In this document: one piece after another, positions 1 to 8,418 of the stretch
How positions within the stretch are numbered: position 1 is the first letter of the stretch
How the letters are laid out: every line of letters starts with the position of its first letter
Assembly (NCBI GenBank): GCA_002329155.1
Contig: DCXY01000001.1
Location: forward strand, 24,887 to 88,886
Length of the DNA: 64,000 bases
Direction: 5' to 3'
Source of the DNA: Stenotrophomonas sp. UBA2124
GTDB lineage: Bacteria; Pseudomonadota; Gammaproteobacteria; Xanthomonadales; Xanthomonadaceae
Translations under genes and position numbers: made by a program
Notes under the pieces: model-generated
Told to the model about the DNA's origin: nothing
Database searches by the model: none
Seen by the model: only the letters and a program-made list of their open reading frames with translations

Positions 1-1
1 G

Positions 2-1258
2 CTGCAGCAGGCGCTGCTGGCCGAAGGCAGTGTGGATGCGGAAGTGGAACTGGGCAGCACCGGCTTTCTGCTGAGGGTAAGCCCGGTGCTGGAGCAGTCG
101 CGCGTGCTCGGCCTGGTGCTGGAGTGGCAGGACCGGCGGCTGGAGCGGGTCATCGTCAACGAGGTGGCTGCCGTTGTTGCCGCCGCCGCTGTGGGTGACC
201 TGCATGGCCGCATCGAGCTGGACGACAAACAGGGCTTCGTGCGGCAGCTGGGTGAACGCATCAATGCGCTGCTGGACAGTGTGCAGGAGCAGGTGGACGA
301 TGCCACGCGGGTGATCGGCCACTTCGCCCAGGGCGACCTGAGCGCGCGCATGCGCGAGGACGGGCAGGGCATCTACGCGCGCCTGCGCAATGGTCTTGAA
401 GAGGCAATGCAGCAGGTGGGCGGCATTGTCTCCAGCATCCAGCAGTCTGCGGGCAGCGTGCAGGACGCGGTGGACGACATGGCCACCGGCACTGCTGACC
501 TTTCCGGGCGCGTGGCCGAACAGGTGCGTGATGTGCAGGACGCGCTGGAGCGTGTGCGTTCGGTGGCCGGTGAAGCGCGCGAGAACGCAGGCAGTGCACG
601 CCAGAGTGCTGAGATGTCCGAGGCTGCCAGCACCGCTGCCGGCCGTGGCCGTGAAGCCACGGCCGCTGCCATCACCGGCATGGAGCAGCTGCGTGCTTCT
701 TCGCGGCATATCCGCGACATCGTGGCCACGGTGGACAGCCTGTCGTTCCAGACCAATCTGTTGGCATTGAATGCCGCGGTGGAGGCGGCGCGTGCCGGCA
801 GCCATGGCCGTGGTTTCGCGGTGGTGGCTGGTGAGGTGCGGTTGCTGGCACAGCGTTCGGCCGAGGCTTCGCGGCAGATACGCGTGCTTATCGATGATTC
901 GTTGCGGCAGATGGAAGAGGGTGCGCGGCTGGTGGATACCAGTGGCGCGGCCATGCAGGACATCAGCGGCCGTGTGCAGCAGGTGGTCACCGCGATGGCG
1001 CGCATTGATGCCGCATCCGAGCGCCAGGTGAGCGCGGTGGATGATGTGGAGCGGCTGCTGCGCCGTATTGGTGAAGGCACACGCCAGAGCGGCAACGTGG
1101 CCCGTGCCTCATCCGAGGCGGCGGTGGAGATGCGCGTGCAGGCACAGGAGCTGGCCGCGGCGGCGGAGATGTTTGTGCTGGTTGCCGAGGAGGAGCCGGA
1201 GGCGCCCGAGCTGGATGAGGAGCAGGCGCAGCCGTGTGATGAGAGTTTGAGTGCTTGA
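2..1258 (+). CDS. Methyl-accepting chemotaxis protein, 5' end outside window
   Basis: The reading frame is open from base 2 with no stop upstream, so the gene begins before the window; a GTG at 32 is only an internal codon. The visible 418 residues hold a probable HAMP-like linker (around GHFAQGDLSARM) and then a cytoplasmic signalling domain. The receptor hairpin tip is recognisable as SFQTNLLALNAAVEAARAG followed by GRGFAVVAGEVRLLAQRS, the region that contacts CheA and CheW. Long heptad-like, Ala/Gln-rich helices flank the tip, as in all MCPs. The C-terminal tail is acidic and has no obvious CheR-tethering pentapeptide. The ligand is unknown because the sensor half is missing. Family assignment is firm; the specific role is not. 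Confidence 0.9.
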   Translation: MQQALLAEGSVDAEVELGSTGFLLRVSPVLEQSRVLGLVLEWQDRRLERVIVNEVAAVVAAAAVGDLHGRIELDDKQGFVRQLGERINALLDSVQEQVDDATRVIGHFAQGDLSARMREDGQGIYARLRNGLEEAMQQVGGIVSSIQQSAGSVQDAVDDMATGTADLSGRVAEQVRDVQDALERVRSVAGEARENAGSARQSAEMSEAASTAAGRGREATAAAITGMEQLRASSRHIRDIVATVDSLSFQTNLLALNAAVEAARAGSHGRGFAVVAGEVRLLAQRSAEASRQIRVLIDDSLRQMEEGARLVDTSGAAMQDISGRVQQVVTAMARIDAASERQVSAVDDVERLLRRIGEGTRQSGNVARASSEAAVEMRVQAQELAAAAEMFVLVAEEEPEAPELDEEQAQPCDESLSA

Positions 1259-1282
1259 GGAAGGGCTGAAGAGCTGAAAAGC

Positions 1283-1323
1283 ACCCCTCCCCGACCCTCC
1301 CCTTCGCTGCGCGAAAGGGAGGG
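1283..1323 (+). repeat. Intergenic C/G-rich hairpin repeat, copy 1
   Basis: The copy reads CACCCCTCCCC then a hairpin at 1295-1323 with arms CCCTCCCCTTCGC and GCGAAAGGGAGGG around a TGC loop. It lies 25 bases after the chemotaxis gene. The rest of 1324-1522 holds a second short hairpin (GTCCG...CGGAC at 1442-1457) and no gene that I can support. Confidence 0.8.
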
Positions 1324-1522
1324 AGTGGTCAGGCGTGCTGTGGGAAACGCTGCGGGAAGCACGCTTTTACCCACTTGCTTGCACCAAAGGCGGAGAGTGA
1401 AGAAGGTCGCTTAGGCGTCACTGGCGCCTGGCCTGATGAAGGTCCGGAGGGCCGGACCCGCTGGGGGAGGGTAAGCCTTTGCTCTCCCATCTCAACCCAG
1501 ATCAATCCAAACGAATCGCCGC

Positions 1523-2194
1523 TCAATCCTCTTCAGGCAGCAGCACGATCGCATTATCGTCAATGGCCAGCTTGCCGGCCATCAGCACCGCCTGGGTGCG
1601 GTTGGTCACGCCGAGCTTGCGCAGGATGGCGGTGACGTGGGCCTTGATGGTGGCTTCCGAAACGCCCAGGTCATAGGCGATCTGCTTGTTGAGGCGGCCC
1701 GCGCCCAGCATCTGCAGTACGCGGAACTGCTGCGGCGTCAGCTCGCGCAGCCGCTGTCCCACTTCACGTTCTTCATTCGGCGTCGGCGGCACATTGTGCG
1801 CCTCCGCGGGTGCCCAGCGCTCGCCATCGAGAATGGTGCCCAGCGCATTGCCGATCGTGTCCGGGTCGGCGGATTTGGGAATGAAACCGAACGCACCGTG
1901 ATCCAGCGCCCGGCGCATCACCGTCGGTTCTTCGCGTGCGGACACCACCACGATGGGCAGCTGCGGATGCAGCGAACGCAGATGCACCAGCGCGTTGAAA
2001 CCCTGCGCACCGGGCATGTTGAGATCCATCAGCACCAGATCCGCGTCCGGGTGCTGCTCGGCCAGCGTGTACAGCGCTTCCACGCTGTCGGCCTCCAGCA
2101 GCTGCACCCCGGGGATGATGCGCTGCACCGCACCTTTCAGTGCTTCGCGGAACAGCGGGTGGTCATCGGCAATCAGCAGCGTGGGCATGGGCAT
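1523..2194 (-). CDS. LuxR/NarL-family response regulator, probable regulator of acetate genes
   Basis: A 223-residue two-domain regulator. The N-terminal receiver domain starts TLLIADDHPLFREAL, with the acidic pair DD and the likely phospho-acceptor Asp in LVLMDLNMPG. The C-terminal HTH is of LuxR type: LTPQQFRVLQMLGAG, then KQIAYDLGVSEATIKAHV. The frame runs open upstream to 2269, but that extension crosses a perfect hairpin (2237-2261) and is Cys/Pro-rich, so I place the start at ATG 2194 (ATG 2188 is the alternative). It lies just downstream of acs on the same strand. Known CrbR/ErbR-type regulators control acs in Vibrio and Pseudomonas; that parallel is inference, and no partner kinase is present in the window. 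Confidence 0.85.
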   Translation of the reverse strand: MPMPTLLIADDHPLFREALKGAVQRIIPGVQLLEADSVEALYTLAEQHPDADLVLMDLNMPGAQGFNALVHLRSLHPQLPIVVVSAREEPTVMRRALDHGAFGFIPKSADPDTIGNALGTILDGERWAPAEAHNVPPTPNEEREVGQRLRELTPQQFRVLQMLGAGRLNKQIAYDLGVSEATIKAHVTAILRKLGVTNRTQAVLMAGKLAIDDNAIVLLPEED

Positions 2195-2236
2195 GAGGCG
2201 GGCAACGGGGAAAAGGGAGCCGGGACAAAAGTGGCT

Positions 2237-2261
2237 GCAGGGGCATTCAGCATGCCCCTGC
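2237..2261 (-). terminator. Perfect hairpin between acs and the response regulator
   Basis: Arms GCAGGGGCAT and ATGCCCCTGC pair perfectly over 10 bp around a 5-base loop. On the minus strand the stem is followed by AGCCACTTTTGTC, a weak T tract. It sits between the acs stop and the regulator start, so it may partly terminate acs transcription or act as an attenuator. A second, looser inverted repeat (2275-2285 with 2323-2332) precedes it directly downstream of acs. Confidence 0.55.
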
Positions 2262-2350
2262 AACCGCAATATACGGGGAATCAGGTGGGAATGACGCCCT
2301 GCTGCGGCGGCACCACCGTTTTCCTGATCCCCGTTCCCGGCATTCCCGCG

Positions 2351-4294
2351 TTACCTGACCTTGCGCTCGTCCACCAGCGAGGCGACCACGGACGGGTCGG
2401 CCAGCGTGGAGGTATCGCCCAGCTGGTCCGGGGCGTTCTCGGCGATCTTGCGCAGGATGCGGCGCATGATCTTGCCCGAACGGGTCTTGGGCAGGCCCGG
2501 CGCCCACTGCAGGTGATCCGGCGCGGCGATCGGGCCGATCTCCTTGCGCACCCAGGCCACCAGTTCCTTGAGCAGCTCATCGGTCTGCGGCTCGCCGGCC
2601 ACCAGGGTGACGTAGGCGTAGATGCCCTGGCCCTTGATGTCGTGCGGGAAGCCCACCACCGCCGCCTCGGCCACCTTCGGGTGCGAGACCAGTGCGCTTT
2701 CCACTTCCGCCGTGCCGATGCGGTGGCCGGAGACGTTGATCACGTCATCGACGCGGCCGGTGATCCAGTAGTAGCCATCGGCGTCACGGCGGCAGCCGTC
2801 ACCGGTGAAGTAGGCGCCCGGGTAGGTACGGAAATAGGTGTCGATGAAACGCTGGTGGTCGCCGTAGACGCTGCGCATCTGGCCCGGCCACGAGTCGCGG
2901 ATGACCAGGTTGCCCTCGGCGGCGCCTTCCAGCGGCTCGCCATCGGCACTGACCAGGGCAGGCTGCACGCCGAAGAACGGCAGCGTGGCCGAGCCCGGCT
3001 TCAGATCAATGGCACCGGGCAGCGGCGAGATCAGGATGCCGCCGGTTTCGGTCTGCCACCAGGTGTCCACCACCGGGCAGCGGCCATCGCCCACCACGTC
3101 GTAATACCAGCGCCAGGCTTCCGGGTTGATGGGCTCGCCCACGCTGCCGAGCAGGCGCAGGCTCTTGCGCGAGGTGCGCTTCACCGGCGCGTCGCCCTCG
3201 CGCATCAGTGCGCGGATGGCGGTGGGCGCGGTGTAGAAGATGGTGACCTGGTGCTTGTCGATGACCTGCCAGAAGCGCGAGGTGTCCGGGTAGTTCGGTA
3301 CGCCCTCGAACATCACCGAGGTGGCGCCGTTGGCCAGCGGACCGTAGACGATGTAGCTGTGGCCGGTGACCCAGCCCACGTCGGCGGTACACCAGTAGAT
3401 GTCGTCCTCGCGCAGGTCGAACACCGCTTCATGCGTATAGGCCGCGAACAGCAGGTAGCCGCCGCTGGTGTGCAGCACACCCTTCGGCTTGCCGGTGGAG
3501 CCGGAGGTATAGAGGATGAACAGCGGATCTTCCGCGTTCATGCGCTCCGGTTCGCACTCGGCCGGCTGGCTGTCCACCACGTCGTTGTACCAGCGGTCGC
3601 GCGGGGCCTGCATGTCCACCGGCGCGCCGGTATGGCGCACCACCAGCACGGTTTCCACGGTGTTGGTGCCGGGCAGCTTCAGCGCGGCATCGACGTTGGC
3701 CTTCAGTGGCACCTTCTTGCCACCACGCAGGCCTTCGTCGGCGGTGATGATCAGCTTGCTGCCGCAGTCACCCCCACGGTCGGCGATGGAGTTGGCGGCA
3801 AAGCCCCCAAACACGACAGAGTGAATGGCGCCAACGCGGGCGCAGGCCAGCATGGCCACGGCGGCATCAACAATCATCGGCAGGTAGATGGTGACGCGGT
3901 CACCCTTCTTGATGCCGAGGTTGCGCAGCGCATTGCCCAGCCGGCAGACGCGTTCATACAGCTCGCGGTAGGTCACCTGCTGCGCGGGGCTGTCGGGGCT
4001 GTCCGGCTCGAACAGGATGGCGGTCTTGTCGCCGCGGGTGGCCAGCTGCCGGTCAAGGCAATTGACACTGACATTCAGTTCGCCGTCCTCGAACCACTTG
4101 ATGCGGAAATCGTCCAGCTTGTAGCTGACGTTCTTGATCTTCGTGGGCTTGACGAACCAGTCCAGGCGCTCGGCGGCCTTGGCCCAGAACGCATCCGGGT
4201 TGTCCACCGACTCGCGGTACAGCTGCTCGTAGGTGGCCTTGTCGATCCGGGCCTTGGCGGCGAATGCGGGATCAACGGGATATACATCAGTCAT
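2351..4294 (-). CDS. acs: Acetyl-CoA synthetase
   Basis: An AMP-forming acetate-CoA ligase of 647 residues, close to the usual 650. It turns acetate, ATP and CoA into acetyl-CoA in the cytoplasm. Visible motifs are the P-loop-like ILYTSGSTGKPKGVLHT, the adenylate-binding WWQTETGG, YFTGDGCRRDADGYYWITGR, and near the C-terminus the PKTRSGKIMRR motif whose Lys is the acetylation-controlled catalytic residue in this family. The start ATG at 4294 (MTDVYPVDP) has an AGGTGAGG ribosome-binding site. The frame stays open far upstream (to 6406), but that part is antisense to the porin and yjcH and is not real. It diverges from the porin-yjcH-actP genes and is followed by the response regulator. Confidence 0.97.
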   Translation of the reverse strand: MTDVYPVDPAFAAKARIDKATYEQLYRESVDNPDAFWAKAAERLDWFVKPTKIKNVSYKLDDFRIKWFEDGELNVSVNCLDRQLATRGDKTAILFEPDSPDSPAQQVTYRELYERVCRLGNALRNLGIKKGDRVTIYLPMIVDAAVAMLACARVGAIHSVVFGGFAANSIADRGGDCGSKLIITADEGLRGGKKVPLKANVDAALKLPGTNTVETVLVVRHTGAPVDMQAPRDRWYNDVVDSQPAECEPERMNAEDPLFILYTSGSTGKPKGVLHTSGGYLLFAAYTHEAVFDLREDDIYWCTADVGWVTGHSYIVYGPLANGATSVMFEGVPNYPDTSRFWQVIDKHQVTIFYTAPTAIRALMREGDAPVKRTSRKSLRLLGSVGEPINPEAWRWYYDVVGDGRCPVVDTWWQTETGGILISPLPGAIDLKPGSATLPFFGVQPALVSADGEPLEGAAEGNLVIRDSWPGQMRSVYGDHQRFIDTYFRTYPGAYFTGDGCRRDADGYYWITGRVDDVINVSGHRIGTAEVESALVSHPKVAEAAVVGFPHDIKGQGIYAYVTLVAGEPQTDELLKELVAWVRKEIGPIAAPDHLQWAPGLPKTRSGKIMRRILRKIAENAPDQLGDTSTLADPSVVASLVDERKVR

Positions 4295-4408
4295 GGCAGC
4301 CCTCACCTTTGCACTAGTAACCAATGAATGGGCCACGCCGTGGCATGGCCGACAACCCCAGTGTGCCGCATCCACCCGGCATCGCGCTGTCTTCACGCTT
4401 AGACAATG

Positions 4409-4444
4409 GTCGAATGCAGGCCGGATGCACCCGCGGCATTCGAC
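4409..4444. promoter_or_regulatory. Inverted repeat in the acs / porin divergent promoter region
   Basis: A perfect 9-bp inverted repeat, GTCGAATGC at 4409-4417 and GCATTCGAC at 4436-4444, lies in the 246-bp space between the divergent acs and porin genes. A third CGAAT follows at 4450-4454. A shorter palindrome, GCCACGCCGTGGC, lies at 4332-4344. The position fits an operator for the response regulator or another dimeric regulator of both directions. This is inference from symmetry and location only. Confidence 0.4.
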
Positions 4445-4540
4445 TAATGGCGAATAGCCGCCCGCTGCCGACGCCGCGCACGCTGGCCCGGACCGTGCAC
4501 TTGGTGCGGCCTCATAACGCCAGTCGGGAGAGAGACCCAA

Positions 4541-5938
4541 ATGAATACACAGGTGTTGAAGATGGCACGCCGCCCACTTGCCGCCGCGATGCTGATCGCG
4601 CTGGTGGCTCCGGGCGTCGCGCTGGCTCAAACCGCCAAGGAGAAGGCGCTTGAAGCGCGCGTGGCGGAGCTGGAGCGTCAGGTACAGCTGCTGGTTTCCA
4701 CCCAGCAGCAACAGCAGGGCGTGATTGCCCAGACCCAGACCGATGTGGGCCAGGTGCGCGCCACGCAGGCTGAATTGGCAGCCAAGCCAGCAGCCACCGT
4801 GCCGGCCGGCAAGCAGCCCATCCAGGTCACCAGCATCACCCCGGGGGCCACGCCGGGCACCACCTTCAAGTTCGGTGGCTTCATCAAGGCCGACTTCCTG
4901 GCCACGCGCACCGGCGACGGCCAGCTGGCCGACGACGCCACCGGCCGCGCGCTGTACCTGCCGGGCCAGACGCCGGTGCATGGCGCAGGTGGTTCGGGCA
5001 AGGCCTCGGATGTGGACTACAACGCCCACGCCAAGTTCTCGCGTTTCAACCTCGGTGTTGACCATGTGGCTGACAACGGCGACAAGGCCGGTGCCATGGT
5101 CGAGATGGATTTCTTCGGCAATTCGCTCGGCAACCAGAGCGCCACCAACACCTACGGGGTGACCCTGCGCCACGCCTACATGTACTGGAACAACTGGCTG
5201 GCCGGCCAGACCTGGTCCAACTTCATGGATGCGGCGGCACTGCCGGAAGCCGTGGATTTCGTCGGCCCCACCGACGGCGTGGTGTTCGTGCGCCAGGCCC
5301 AGGTGCGCTACACCAATGGTGGCTTGAGCGTGGCCGTCGAAAACCCGGAAACCACTCTGGTCGGCGCACCCAACTCCGACCGTGGCTCGCTGCCCGACCT
5401 GACCGTGCGTTACGGCTGGAAGGGTGACTGGGGCACCTTCGGCGTGGCCGGTCTTGTGCGTCAGCTCAAGGTGGACAACCAGACCACCGGCGCCGACGCC
5501 AGCAAGGTGGCCGGTGGCCTCACCCTCGGCGGCAAGTGGGTGATGGGCGACAGCGACAGCCTGCATTACCAGCTCACCGGTGGCGAGGGCATCTCGCGCT
5601 ACATCGGCCTGGGCATCACCGGCGACAGCGCCTACGACGCCGTGCGTGACGAACTGGACCCCACCGGCGTGCTTGCCGCGTACGTGGGCTGGCGCCATGC
5701 GTTCTCGCCCAAGCTGCGCACCAACCTGATCTACGCGCGCAGCGACTACGACAACAACGCCGCGCTCACCGGTAACCTGGTGACCAAGAGCGTGCAGTCC
5801 ATCCGCGGCAACGTGTTCTACACGCCCATGCCCAAGGTCGATATCGGTGCCGAGCTGATGTACGGCGTGCGCGAGATCGAGGACGGCCGCAAGGGCGACA
5901 TCAGCCGCGTGCAGTTCACCACCAAGTACAGCTTCTGA
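4541..5938 (+). CDS. DcaP-like outer-membrane porin
   Basis: A 465-residue protein with a signal peptide ending about ALAQT (residue 30), then a short coiled-coil stretch rich in Gln and Glu (KALEARVAELERQVQLL). After it comes FKFGGFIKADFLATR, the usual first beta strand of DcaP-type trimeric porins. The rest is a series of alternating amphipathic strands, ending in ...RVQFTTKYSF with the C-terminal Phe typical of outer-membrane beta barrels. It starts at ATG 4541 after GGGAGAGAG. Lying directly before yjcH and actP, it probably admits acetate or other small carboxylates through the outer membrane; the substrate is inferred from the neighbours. Confidence 0.85.
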   Translation: MNTQVLKMARRPLAAAMLIALVAPGVALAQTAKEKALEARVAELERQVQLLVSTQQQQQGVIAQTQTDVGQVRATQAELAAKPAATVPAGKQPIQVTSITPGATPGTTFKFGGFIKADFLATRTGDGQLADDATGRALYLPGQTPVHGAGGSGKASDVDYNAHAKFSRFNLGVDHVADNGDKAGAMVEMDFFGNSLGNQSATNTYGVTLRHAYMYWNNWLAGQTWSNFMDAAALPEAVDFVGPTDGVVFVRQAQVRYTNGGLSVAVENPETTLVGAPNSDRGSLPDLTVRYGWKGDWGTFGVAGLVRQLKVDNQTTGADASKVAGGLTLGGKWVMGDSDSLHYQLTGGEGISRYIGLGITGDSAYDAVRDELDPTGVLAAYVGWRHAFSPKLRTNLIYARSDYDNNAALTGNLVTKSVQSIRGNVFYTPMPKVDIGAELMYGVREIEDGRKGDISRVQFTTKYSF

Positions 5939-5946
5939 AGTACCTG

Positions 5947-5975
5947 GGCGCCGGTGTCGTAACGGCATCGGCGCC
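5947..5975 (+). promoter_or_regulatory. Strong hairpin between the porin and yjcH genes
   Basis: A 13-bp stem (arms GGCGCCG and CGGCGCC continuing through two G-T pairs) closes on a TAA loop, nine bases after the porin stop. There is no T tract, so it is more likely an mRNA 3' stabiliser or partial terminator that uncouples porin from yjcH-actP levels than a full terminator. Confidence 0.5.
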
Positions 5976-6091
5976 TGCGCAGGAAACGCAGTACGCAGCA
6001 ACTCCCTACCCCCACGGGGAGCACTCATGTCACCGCAAGGGCCTGCACTGCCGGCCGTGGCGCTCGCATTCCCATTACCTGGAGAATCCTG

Positions 6092-6409
6092 ATGAATGCT
6101 TCCGTCGATCCCCGTGTTGAACGGATCGCCTCCAACCCGGCGTACCAGCGCCTGCGCAGCACCCGCAACCGTATTGGCTGGGCCCTGACCATCCTCATGC
6201 TGCTGGCCTACTACGGCTATATCGGCCTGATTGCCTTCGACAAGGCCTTCCTTGCCACGCCCATCGGCGCCGGCAAGATCACCACCATCGGCATTCCGCT
6301 GGCGCTGGGCCTGATGGTGTTCACCATCGCCATCACCGGCTTCTACGTGCGCCGCGCCAACAAGGAATTCGACGCATTGACCCAGCAGATCGTGGAGGAC
6401 GCACAATGA
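6092..6409 (+). CDS. yjcH: DUF485 inner-membrane protein (YjcH-like)
   Basis: A 105-residue protein with two membrane segments (about residues 29-50 and 65-88) and a soluble N-terminus with the family pattern NPAYQRLRSTRNRIGWALT. DUF485 proteins are nearly always encoded directly before the acetate symporter ActP and are thought to assist it; their exact role is not known. The gene has GGAG a few bases before ATG 6092. Its stop overlaps the actP start by four bases (ATGA), which points to translational coupling. Confidence 0.9.
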   Translation: MNASVDPRVERIASNPAYQRLRSTRNRIGWALTILMLLAYYGYIGLIAFDKAFLATPIGAGKITTIGIPLALGLMVFTIAITGFYVRRANKEFDALTQQIVEDAQ

Positions 6410-8127
6410 ATCATTCGTTCCTGCGATCGGGCGCGCTGCTCGCCCTGCTGGCAGCCAGTGGCGCAGTCATGGCCGCCGGTGGCGACCTCGGCCAGACCGT
6501 GCGCCAGCCGACCAACTGGACCGCGATCGTCATGTTCGCCGCGTTCGTGCTGGCCACGCTGGGCATCACCAAGTGGGCGGCGGCACGCACCCGTTCGGCA
6601 TCGGATTTCTACACCGCCGGCGGTGGCATCACCGGCTTCCAGAATGGTCTGGCCATTGCCGGTGACTACATGTCGGCGGCATCGTTCCTGGGCATCACCG
6701 CGGCGGTGATGGCCAACGGCTACGACGGCCTGATCTACGCCATCGGTTTCCTCGTGGGCTGGCCCATCCTCACCTTCCTGATGGCCGAGCGCCTGCGCAA
6801 CCTGGGCCGTTTCACCTTCGCCGACGTCGCCGGGTACCGCTTCCAGCAGAAGCCCATCCGCCTGTTCGCCGCCTCCGGCACGCTCGTGGTGGTGCTGTTC
6901 TACCTGATCGCGCAGATGGTGGGTGCCGGTGCACTGATCAAGCTGCTGTTCGGCCTGGATTACTGGATCGCCGTGGTGCTGGTCGGCGTGCTGATGATGG
7001 TCTACGTGCTGTTCGGTGGCATGACCGCCACCACCTGGGTGCAGATCATCAAGGCCTGCCTGCTGCTGTTCGGCGTGACCTTCATGGCGCTGATGGTGAT
7101 GTGGCATTTCAACTTCAGCTTCGAGGCGCTGTTCACCGAGGCGGTGCGGGTCAAGACCCAGATCGCGGCCAACAGCGGAAAGAGTGCGGAGGAAGCGGCC
7201 AGTGCGGGCCTGTCGATCATGGGGCCGGGTGGCTTCGTGAAAGACCCCATCTCGGCCATCTCCTTCGGCATGGCACTGATGTTCGGTACCGCCGGCCTGC
7301 CGCACATCCTGATGCGCTTCTTCACCGTTCCCAATGCCAAGCAGGCACGCAAGTCGGTGCTGTGGGCCACCACCTGGATCGGCTACTTCTACATCCTGAT
7401 CTTCATCATCGGCTTCGGTGCCATCGCACTGGTGCTGAGCAACCCCGAGTACGCCGATCCGGTGACCGGCACCATCCAGGGCGGCCCGAACATGGCAGCC
7501 GTGCTGGTTGGCAAGGCCGTGGGCGGCAACATGTTCATGGGCTTCATCTCCGCGGTGGCCTTCGCCACGATCCTGGCGGTGGTGGCCGGCCTGACCCTGT
7601 CCGGTGCCTCGGCGGTGTCGCATGACCTGTACTCGACCGTGCTGATGAAGGGCAACCCGCCGGCTGGCTCGGAGCTGCGCGTCTCGCGTGCCACCACCCT
7701 GGTGCTGGGCGTGATCGCAGTGCTGCTGGGCATCGTGTTCGAGAAGCAGAACGTGGCCTTCATGGTGTCGCTGGCCTTCGCCATCGCCGCCTCGGCCAAC
7801 TTCCCGGTGCTGCTGCTGTCGCTGCTGTGGAAGGACTGCACCACCCGCGGCGCGGTGATTGGTGGCTCGCTGGGCCTGGTGTCCTCGCTGCTGCTGACCC
7901 TGCTGTCGCCATCGGTATGGGTGGACACGCTGGGCAACCCGGCCGGCAGCGCGCCGTTCCCGTACACCAGCCCGGCGCTGTTCTCCATGACCCTGGCCTT
8001 CGTCGGCATCTGGCTGTTCTCGATCCTGGACAAGAGCAAGAACGCCCAGGCCGAGCGTGCCGCCTACCCGGCACAGGAAGTACGCGCCGAGACCGGCATC
8101 GGTGCCAGCAAGGCGTCCTCGCACTGA
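6406..8127 (+). CDS. actP: Cation/acetate symporter ActP
   Basis: A 573-residue sodium:solute symporter (SSS family) with about 13 membrane segments and a signal-like N-terminus. The family pattern ARTRSASDFYTAGGGITGFQNGLAIAGDYMSAASF (shown here only by its parts SDFYTAGGGITG and GDYMSAASFLG) is characteristic of ActP, which takes up acetate and related short carboxylates with a cation. The length is slightly above the E. coli protein (549). It overlaps yjcH by four bases and is followed by a clear terminator, so porin-yjcH-actP form one unit facing away from acs. Together they import acetate for Acs. Confidence 0.95.
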   Translation: MNHSFLRSGALLALLAASGAVMAAGGDLGQTVRQPTNWTAIVMFAAFVLATLGITKWAAARTRSASDFYTAGGGITGFQNGLAIAGDYMSAASFLGITAAVMANGYDGLIYAIGFLVGWPILTFLMAERLRNLGRFTFADVAGYRFQQKPIRLFAASGTLVVVLFYLIAQMVGAGALIKLLFGLDYWIAVVLVGVLMMVYVLFGGMTATTWVQIIKACLLLFGVTFMALMVMWHFNFSFEALFTEAVRVKTQIAANSGKSAEEAASAGLSIMGPGGFVKDPISAISFGMALMFGTAGLPHILMRFFTVPNAKQARKSVLWATTWIGYFYILIFIIGFGAIALVLSNPEYADPVTGTIQGGPNMAAVLVGKAVGGNMFMGFISAVAFATILAVVAGLTLSGASAVSHDLYSTVLMKGNPPAGSELRVSRATTLVLGVIAVLLGIVFEKQNVAFMVSLAFAIAASANFPVLLLSLLWKDCTTRGAVIGGSLGLVSSLLLTLLSPSVWVDTLGNPAGSAPFPYTSPALFSMTLAFVGIWLFSILDKSKNAQAERAAYPAQEVRAETGIGASKASSH

Positions 8128-8153
8128 GTATTGGTGTGATGTGACTGGACTGG

Positions 8154-8185
8154 AAAGGCCGCCCTACGGGGCGGCCTTTCTGTTT
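8154..8185 (+). terminator. Rho-independent terminator after actP
   Basis: Arms AAAGGCCGCCC and GGGCGGCCTTT (11 bp) close on TACG and are followed by CTGTTT. It begins 26 bases after the actP stop. Confidence 0.85.
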
Positions 8186-8203
8186 GTGGGGTCTACGCGG
8201 AAA

Positions 8204-8250
8204 GCACCCCTCCCCAACCCTCCCCTGTGCTGCGCACAAGGGAGGGGGCA
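8204..8250 (+). repeat. Intergenic C/G-rich hairpin repeat, copy 2
   Basis: CACCCCTCCCCAACCCTCCCC followed by an inner stem GTGC-TGC-GCAC. The outer arms CCCTCCC and GGGAGGG match copy 1, while the inner stem differs but still pairs. Confidence 0.8.
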
Positions 8251-8290
8251 GAAGCCTGCACCGCCACAACCCCACAGCACCCATAGACCA

Positions 8291-8331
8291 CCCCCTCCCT
8301 TTGCCGCAGGCAAGGGGAGGGCTGGAGAGGG
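8291..8331 (-). repeat. Intergenic C/G-rich hairpin repeat, copy 3 (inverted)
   Basis: The same element in the opposite orientation to copy 2, 40 bases away, with inner stem TTTGCC-GCA-GGCAA. Copies 2 and 3 fill most of the 291-bp gap between actP and the aldehyde dehydrogenase gene. Confidence 0.75.
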
Positions 8332-8418
8332 GTAGCTTCAGCCCTTCCATCACACCCCCACGTTTCCCCATTCCCCGCAGTACGGTTTACAGTGCCCCTT
8401 ACCTTGGGGGAGGGCAGC

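Noticed and set aside
1637..4327. An 896-codon open frame on the plus strand opposite acs
   Set aside because: It is antisense to the unmistakable acs gene; long open antisense frames are common in DNA this rich in G+C, and its translation has no recognisable domain.
4295..6406. Upstream extension of the acs frame to 6406 (1351 residues)
   Set aside because: The extra part is antisense to the porin and yjcH genes and has a His/Gly/Ala-rich composition with no domain; ATG 4294 has a good ribosome-binding site and the family N-terminus.
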